Below are positions 59,799 to 64,000 of a stretch of DNA of 64,000 nt, piece after piece (position 1 is the stretch's first letter; each line of letters begins with the position of its first letter). The position numbers were made by a program, and so were the translations under genes. The notes beneath the pieces are model-generated. The model was given only the letters and a program-made list of their open reading frames with translations. It was not told the origin of the DNA and ran no database searches. This stretch comes from Spirochaetota bacterium. Its GTDB lineage: Bacteria; Spirochaetota; Spirochaetia; Treponematales; Rectinemataceae. The DNA is taken from assembly GCA_022711355.1 (NCBI GenBank), contig JAKLFE010000002.1:1-64000 (forward strand), read 5' to 3'.

Positions 59799-61058
59799 AT
59801 GCGCCCCGATGCCGAGGAGAAGCCGAGCGCGGCCCCCGCCCCGAGGCTCCTCAAGCCTGCCGACCTCCCCGACAACTTCACGCGCTCGCTCTACAAGATC
59901 GCCCCCTACCGGGGCTGCGCCCACGGCTGCCGCTACTGCGACGGCCGGGCCGAGCGCTACTACGTCGAGGGGGACTTCGAGCGCGACGTCGAGGTCAGGC
60001 GGAGCATCCCGGAGCGCCTCGAGCGGGACCTCGCCACGGTCCGCGAGGCCGGCATGATCGGCTTCGGCTCGGGGGTCACCGACCCCTATCAGCCCCTAGA
60101 AAAGGCCGAGCTCCTGACCGGCCGCTGCGCCGAGCTCCTCGCCGCGGCGCCCCGGGCCCTCCCTGCCATGGTCATGACCAAGTCGAGCCTCGTCCGCCGC
60201 GACCTTCCCGCCTGGAGCCGCGTCAACGAGTCCTCGGGCTTCCTCCTCATGGTCTCGCTGACGAGCCTGGACGAGGAGCTCCGCGAGGCCATGGAGCCCG
60301 GGGCCTCGAGCTTCGCCGAGCGCCTCGCTGCGCTGCGCGCCTTCAAGGAGGCCGGCTGCGCGGTCGGCGTCTTGGCGATGCCCCTCCTCCCCGGCCTCTC
60401 CGACGGCGAGGACTCGATCCGCGCCCTCTACGCCGCCTGCGCCGAGATCGGCGTGGACTTCGTCATGCCCGGCGGCCTGACCCTGAGGCCCGGCCGGCAG
60501 AAGGACTTCTACCTCGCCAAGCTCGGCGCCTTCCGCCCCGAGCTCGTCGAGCCGACGGTCGCGCTGTTCCGCGAGGATCGGCCCTCGGGCTCGCCCCTGC
60601 GGCAGGCGGCCGCGGCCCTCTTCGAGCGCCTGGCCCCCATCCGCCGGGACTTCGGGCTGCCCTACCTCCTGCCCCACGCGGCCTTCGCTCGCTTCCTCCC
60701 GGCCCACGACGCCCTCCGCCTCCTGTATCGCGACATGATCGAGCTCTACGCCGAGCGGGGTACGGACACGGCCAGGCTCCGAGCGAGCGCCGAGCGCTAC
60801 GACGCTTGGCTCGTAGGCCTGCGGCGCGCCTTCCGCCGTAAAAGGAGCCTCCCGGCGGACTGGCTCGAGGAGCGCTTCGACGAGGCCTCACGCTCGGGGG
60901 AGCTCGAGTCCCTGCTCGACAATCCGAGGCTCGCCGCCTTCACCCGCGGCGTGCTCCTCGAGGAAGCTCGCCTGGATTACGGGAGCCTCACGCTCGTCGA
61001 GGCGCCGCGGGCCGCGGCGAGGAGGGGCGAGCCTACCGAGCCCCTCGAGCGAGCCTGA
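59799..61058 (+). CDS. Radical SAM protein, spore photoproduct lyase-like
   Basis: A 419-residue protein. The cluster motif is YRGCAHGCRYCDGRAERYY (CxxxCxxC). After it come GFGSGVTDPYQPLEKAELLT and VMTKSSLVRRDLPAW, typical of the spore photoproduct lyase-like (SplB/Rv2578c) group. The C-terminal 120 residues are helical and charged, and not conserved in that group as I know it. Its substrate may be nucleic acid or another molecule; DNA repair is only a possibility. Its end overlaps the convergent reductase gene by 26 bases. Confidence 0.8.
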   Translation: MRPDAEEKPSAAPAPRLLKPADLPDNFTRSLYKIAPYRGCAHGCRYCDGRAERYYVEGDFERDVEVRRSIPERLERDLATVREAGMIGFGSGVTDPYQPLEKAELLTGRCAELLAAAPRALPAMVMTKSSLVRRDLPAWSRVNESSGFLLMVSLTSLDEELREAMEPGASSFAERLAALRAFKEAGCAVGVLAMPLLPGLSDGEDSIRALYAACAEIGVDFVMPGGLTLRPGRQKDFYLAKLGAFRPELVEPTVALFREDRPSGSPLRQAAAALFERLAPIRRDFGLPYLLPHAAFARFLPAHDALRLLYRDMIELYAERGTDTARLRASAERYDAWLVGLRRAFRRKRSLPADWLEERFDEASRSGELESLLDNPRLAAFTRGVLLEEARLDYGSLTLVEAPRAAARRGEPTEPLERA

Positions 61059-61962
61059 GGGCCCGGAGGTTGCGGCCGAGGAGCTCGGGGGAATCATCCA
61101 TCTCGGCGGCTGCCAGGGCAGCTCGGCAGGCGGCCGAATCGGGGAGGAGCCGCCCTTCGAACAGGGACTCGCTCTCCCGCAGGTCCAGCTCGATGCGGCG
61201 GAGGGGCGCCAGCTCGGTCAGGCGGGGGTTCTCGGGGCAGGCCCCTTGGCAGCGGAGGCAGCCCACGGCGGCGTCGTGGGCGCCGGCCCCCAGCCAGCCG
61301 GGGAAGGCCCCATCGCCCTCATTTAAAAAAGTCGTGCAGCGCGAGGCATCGACGACGAAGTTCCCCGGCCTGAGGCAGCCGTTCGGGCAGGCGGCGGCGC
61401 AGGCTCCGCAGCTCGCGCAGGACTCGAGCGGCTCGGGCGGGCCCCAGCTCCCCTCCTCGGCCTCGAGCTCGGTCCACCAGGACTCGAGGCGGAAGTAGCT
61501 CCCGAGCCCCTCCCTGCGGAGGATGTTGTCCCTGCCGTAGCGGCCGAGGCCGGCTCGGGCTGCCAGGGCCTTGAGGGGAACTCGGGCTCGGGTAAAGCCC
61601 GCGCCTGCGGCCGCGAGGAGGGGCCCGAAGACAGCCTCCGCTTCGCTCCGCAGCTCGGGGATCCCGTAGGTCGGGGGGATGATCGCCTCGAAGGGCCCCG
61701 CCTCGGTCTGGAGCGCGAGGATGCTCGGTCCGAGCGGGGCAGCCAGGATGAGGAGCGAGGAGGCCTTAGGCAGGCGCTCGGGCGGGGCTCGATCGAAGCC
61801 GCCGAGGTAGCGCCGATAGACTTCAGCCGCGATCCTTCCCTCGTCACGCAGGCCTTCGAGCTCGGCTAGGGCATCGGCAAGGGCGTCGAGCGAACAGAGG
61901 GCGGCCCCCCAGCCTCGGGCCTCGAGCGCGACCTTGATCGAGGCTTCAGCCGCTTTACGCAT
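61033..61962 (-). CDS. 4Fe-4S double-cluster protein, QueG-like
   Basis: A 309-residue protein from ATG 61962 behind AGGAGG. Two cysteine sets, CASCGACAAACPNGCL and CLRCQGACPEN, are the double-cluster ferredoxin domain of epoxyqueuosine reductases. The N-terminal 190 residues resemble a cobalamin-binding reductase fold only weakly. It is shorter than typical QueG and may be a relative with a different substrate. Divergent from a CGNR regulator across 39 bases, so that regulator may control it. Confidence 0.7.
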   Translation of the reverse strand: MRKAAEASIKVALEARGWGAALCSLDALADALAELEGLRDEGRIAAEVYRRYLGGFDRAPPERLPKASSLLILAAPLGPSILALQTEAGPFEAIIPPTYGIPELRSEAEAVFGPLLAAAGAGFTRARVPLKALAARAGLGRYGRDNILRREGLGSYFRLESWWTELEAEEGSWGPPEPLESCASCGACAAACPNGCLRPGNFVVDASRCTTFLNEGDGAFPGWLGAGAHDAAVGCLRCQGACPENPRLTELAPLRRIELDLRESESLFEGRLLPDSAACRAALAAAEMDDSPELLGRNLRALRLARGAR

Positions 61963-62021
61963 ACAACAACCTCCTATATACTTTTTACAGGTTATTGTAC
62001 TATGCCACGAAAACCGGTCAA
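61954..62021. promoter_or_regulatory. Face-to-face promoters of the reductase and CGNR genes
   Basis: Plus strand: TTTACG (61954-61959), 17 bp, TATACT (61977-61982) for the CGNR gene. Minus strand: TTGACC (62021-62016), 16 bp, TACAAT (61999-61994) for the reductase, with its -35 inside the CGNR coding start. The two promoters overlap completely, so they should compete. Confidence 0.55.
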
Positions 62022-62676
62022 GCCTTCTTTGCTGGTTAAGGCAGAGAATCGCCACCTCCCGCCCATCTGCCGCCTGCCCCTGACTGGGGGGCGAGCCTGC
62101 CTCGACTTCGTCAACACGATCGACTGGCGCCTCGCGCCGGATCGCTTCCGCGATACTCTCCTCGAGTACGCCGACCTCCTCGCCTTCGCGCTTCGCCTCA
62201 AGCTCATCGATGCGGAGGAGGAGGCGCGGCTGAGCGCCGAGGCACGGGCCGACCCCGAAGGCGCAGCCCGTGCCCTGCACCGGGCGCGCGACTTCCGCGA
62301 GACCTGCAGCTCGCTGATCGATACCATAGCGGGCAGGCCGGGGAGCCCCCCAGGACTCGCAGCTCGATCCGAGGATCTCGCCCAGTTCGGGGGGGCTCGG
62401 AGACAGGCGCGCTCCTCCGAGCGGCTCTGCTGGGAGGAAGGCCGCCTCGTCTCCCGTCCCCAGGTCGAGCTCGAGGGCCTCGACCGGCCCTGGCTCTGCC
62501 TCGTGCGCGATGCCGAGGACCTTCTCTTCTCGGCCTTGGCGAGCCGGATCCGCGTCTGCGCCGCCGAGGGCTGCGGCTGGGCCTACCTCGACACTTCGAA
62601 AAACGGCTCACGGCGCTGGTGCTCGATGCGGCTCTGCGGAAATCGCGAGAAGGCGAAGCGCTTCAAGACCAAATGA
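62002..62676 (+). CDS. CGNR zinc-finger transcriptional regulator
   Basis: A 224-residue protein. Residues about 25-165 form an ABATE-type ligand domain (GGRACLDFVNTIDWRLAPDR). The C-terminal zinc finger has RVCAAEGCGWAYLDTSKNGS and then RWCSMRLCGNREKAKRF, containing the CGNR motif. Such proteins are thought to bind a stress-related small molecule and DNA. Overlapping divergent promoters suggest it regulates the QueG-like gene and itself. A TACAnnnnnnTGTA element (61986-61999) could be its operator. Confidence 0.88.
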   Translation: MPRKPVKPSLLVKAENRHLPPICRLPLTGGRACLDFVNTIDWRLAPDRFRDTLLEYADLLAFALRLKLIDAEEEARLSAEARADPEGAARALHRARDFRETCSSLIDTIAGRPGSPPGLAARSEDLAQFGGARRQARSSERLCWEEGRLVSRPQVELEGLDRPWLCLVRDAEDLLFSALASRIRVCAAEGCGWAYLDTSKNGSRRWCSMRLCGNREKAKRFKTK

Positions 62677-62703
62677 AGTGAGGCAGGAGCTTCCCATCTC
62701 CAT

Positions 62704-62719
62704 TGTTTCACGTGGAACA
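62704..62719. promoter_or_regulatory. parS centromere site 1
   Basis: TGTTTCACGTGGAACA matches the bacterial parS consensus with one departure from perfect symmetry, at the position where Bacillus sites also vary. It is the binding site for the ParB encoded at 15.3-16.2 kb. Confidence 0.9.
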
Positions 62720-62747
62720 AAAAAGGCCGCCCTCGCCGGGCGGCCTT
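62719..62747 (-). terminator. gyrA rho-independent terminator
   Basis: Minus strand: a 10-bp stem (62747-62738 with 62732-62723, AAGGCCGCCC-type) with a 5-base loop, followed by TTTTTT (62724-62719). It sits between the two parS sites and shares one base with site 1. Confidence 0.85.
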
Positions 62748-62749
62748 CG

Positions 62750-62765
62750 TGTTTCACGTGAAACA
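62750..62765. promoter_or_regulatory. parS centromere site 2
   Basis: TGTTTCACGTGAAACA is the perfect 16-bp parS palindrome. Its start lies 46 bp from that of site 1. It ends 9 bases before the gyrA stop codon. Confidence 0.95.
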
Positions 62766-62773
62766 GGTTGGGG

Positions 62774-64000
62774 CTAGTCCTGGTCACCTTCATCGGTTGC
62801 CGCAGGCTTGTCCTCGTCTTCCTCGGCTTCCACGGGGCTGATTACCGTCTCCTCGGCGGCTTCGGCGATCAGCGCCTCGGCCTGCGGCGCAGCCTCAGCG
62901 GCGGCATCGGCCAGATCCTCGGCCGTCTCCTCGCGGATGACCTTATCCAGGCCGATGACGAAGTCGGGCCGCTCGATATTGAGGATACGGACGCCCTTGG
63001 CGCCTTTACCTTGGATCGAAACAGTGTCAGCGGCGAACTTGAGGGTCTTGCCGAGGGAGGTGATGACCACGACCTCGTGCTCGTCGCTCACGGTGATCGC
63101 GCCGACGAGCTCGCCGGTGCGGTCCTCGGGGTTGTAGATCATCTGGCCATGGGTGGCGCGGCTGTGGGGATTGAAGTTGTCGAAGTCCACGCGTTTGCCG
63201 TAGCCGTACTCGGAGAGCACGAGCATGCGCTCGTCCGGCACGACGCGGAGCATGGCGCAGAGCTCGTCGCCATCCGCGAGCTTGATGCCGCAGACGCCGC
63301 GGGAGGCGCGGCCCATGACCCGGACGTCCTCCTCGGTCATGCGGAGGGCCTGGCCTTGGCGGGTGATGAGGACGACCTCATCCGTGCCGGTGGTGAGGCA
63401 GGCCGAGACGAGGCGATCCCCCTCGTCGAGGTTGATGGCGATGATGCCGCGGGTCTTGGCGTTGACGAAGTCGATGGTGGCGACCTTCTTCACGACGCCG
63501 CGGAGGGTTCCCATGAGGAGGTACTGGGTCTCCGAGAAGTCCTGGAAGTCGACGATGGCCGTGATCTCCTCGTTCGGGGAGATGGCCAGGAGGCCCTTGA
63601 TGTGGGTGCCGCGGGCAGCCCGGGAGGCTTCGGGAATCTCGTGGACCTTGAGCCAGTAGCCCTTGCCTTCGCTCGAGATGAACAGAAGGTAGTCGTGGGT
63701 GTTCGCGACGAAGAGCTGTTCGAGGAAGTCATCCTCTATAAGGGCCGCGGAATTCGAGCCCTTGCCGCCGCGGCCCTGGCTCCGGTAGGCGCTGATGGGC
63801 ACCCGCTTCATAAAGCCCTTGTTGGAGATGAGGATGACCATCTCCTCGGGCTTGATGAGGTCCTCGATGTTGATCTGCTCGACCTCGTCGGCCACGATCT
63901 CCGTGCGGCGCTTGTCGCCGTAGCGCTTGGCTATGTCGAGGGTCTCGGCCTTGACCACGCCGCGGAGCTTGGCGTCGCTCGAGAGGAGATCCTTGAGGTA
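62774..64000 (-). CDS. gyrA: DNA gyrase subunit A, C-terminal part (partial)
   Basis: 408 residues to the stop; the frame runs off the right edge with no start, so the N-terminal breakage-reunion domain is missing. The visible part is the C-terminal six-bladed pinwheel that wraps DNA, with repeated IxxISxxG-like blades (MVILISNKGFMKRV, EVVVITSLGKTLKF). The GyrA box reads YRSQGRGGKGSN, with Gly at the second position where Arg or Lys is usual. The last 60 residues are an acidic, alanine-rich tail known to tune supercoiling in other GyrA proteins. Followed by a terminator and two parS sites. Confidence 0.95.
   Translation of the reverse strand, partial: YLKDLLSSDAKLRGVVKAETLDIAKRYGDKRRTEIVADEVEQINIEDLIKPEEMVILISNKGFMKRVPISAYRSQGRGGKGSNSAALIEDDFLEQLFVANTHDYLLFISSEGKGYWLKVHEIPEASRAARGTHIKGLLAISPNEEITAIVDFQDFSETQYLLMGTLRGVVKKVATIDFVNAKTRGIIAINLDEGDRLVSACLTTGTDEVVLITRQGQALRMTEEDVRVMGRASRGVCGIKLADGDELCAMLRVVPDERMLVLSEYGYGKRVDFDNFNPHSRATHGQMIYNPEDRTGELVGAITVSDEHEVVVITSLGKTLKFAADTVSIQGKGAKGVRILNIERPDFVIGLDKVIREETAEDLADAAAEAAPQAEALIAEAAEETVISPVEAEEDEDKPAATDEGDQD

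Overview
The window is a 64 kb piece of a very GC-rich (roughly 70% by eye) bacterial chromosome. The gene content points to a high-GC member of the Spirochaetota, with moderate confidence. Supporting signs are an unusually long ribose-phosphate pyrophosphokinase, large proteins resembling families I know mainly from treponemes (DUF5312-like and DUF6675-like), lipoproteins with spirochaete-style lipoboxes, stand-alone cheR-cheB, and a TrpB2-type tryptophan synthase beta chain. parA-parB, two parS sites and gyrA lie in one window, which suggests it is origin-proximal. No rRNA, tRNA, CRISPR array, insertion sequence or prophage was seen.

Layout. 1-7.1 kb: a DUF819 membrane protein cut by the edge, a REC-PAS-PocR histidine kinase, a Crp-type regulator divergent from a DMT/YdcZ transporter, and an nfeD-SPFH-SPFH operon. 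7.2-12.9 kb: MurG-like glycosyltransferase, MFS permease with a LacI-type operator, a TetR regulator divergent from two flavodoxin-fold genes, yaeQ, and a frameshifted lipoprotein gene. 13-19.4 kb: eno, parA-parB-GNAT, a NifU-like scaffold, cheR-cheB. 19.5-26.1 kb: bifunctional-nuclease-family protein, DUF5312-like protein, then the purine operon purF-purM-purN-purD. 26.2-32.6 kb: a sugar operon (binding protein, PfkB kinase, GH4 glycosidase, two permeases) divergent from its LacI regulator. 32.6-41.5 kb: a spirochaete-type hypothetical protein, Na/Pi cotransporter, a 350-base non-coding gap with nested inverted repeats and an attC-like site, bcp, a flavoprotein, a surface-protein cluster (two lipoproteins and a predicted outer-membrane barrel), and a 7TM-PAS-LuxR regulator. 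41.6-48 kb: prs-HAD-hybrid kinase operon and a divergent long-chain acyl-CoA synthetase. 48-55 kb: C69 peptidase, GNAT-MBL-kinase operon, small basic protein, glpK and a redox-type protein, an NlpC/P60 hydrolase. 55-58.2 kb: ahcY-metK, the methyl cycle. 58.3-64 kb: trpB2, radical SAM protein, ferredoxin-type reductase divergent from a CGNR regulator, two parS sites, and the 3' part of gyrA.

Control logic is unusually readable because promoters can be laid out against operators. A 24-bp palindrome sits at -41.5 of the transporter promoter, the class II position for a Crp-family activator. Two 17-bp TetR-type operators cover the tetR/flavoprotein promoters. LacI-type palindromes fill the -35/-10 spacer of the MFS gene and of the sugar operon. 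A mirrored 18-bp element brackets the trpB2 promoter.

A second recurring pattern is a -10 hexamer ending only 5 to 7 bases before the start codon at eight genes, most with a -35 at 17-18 bp and none with a Shine-Dalgarno sequence. This predicts leaderless mRNAs. All calls come from reading the sequence; no database search was run.
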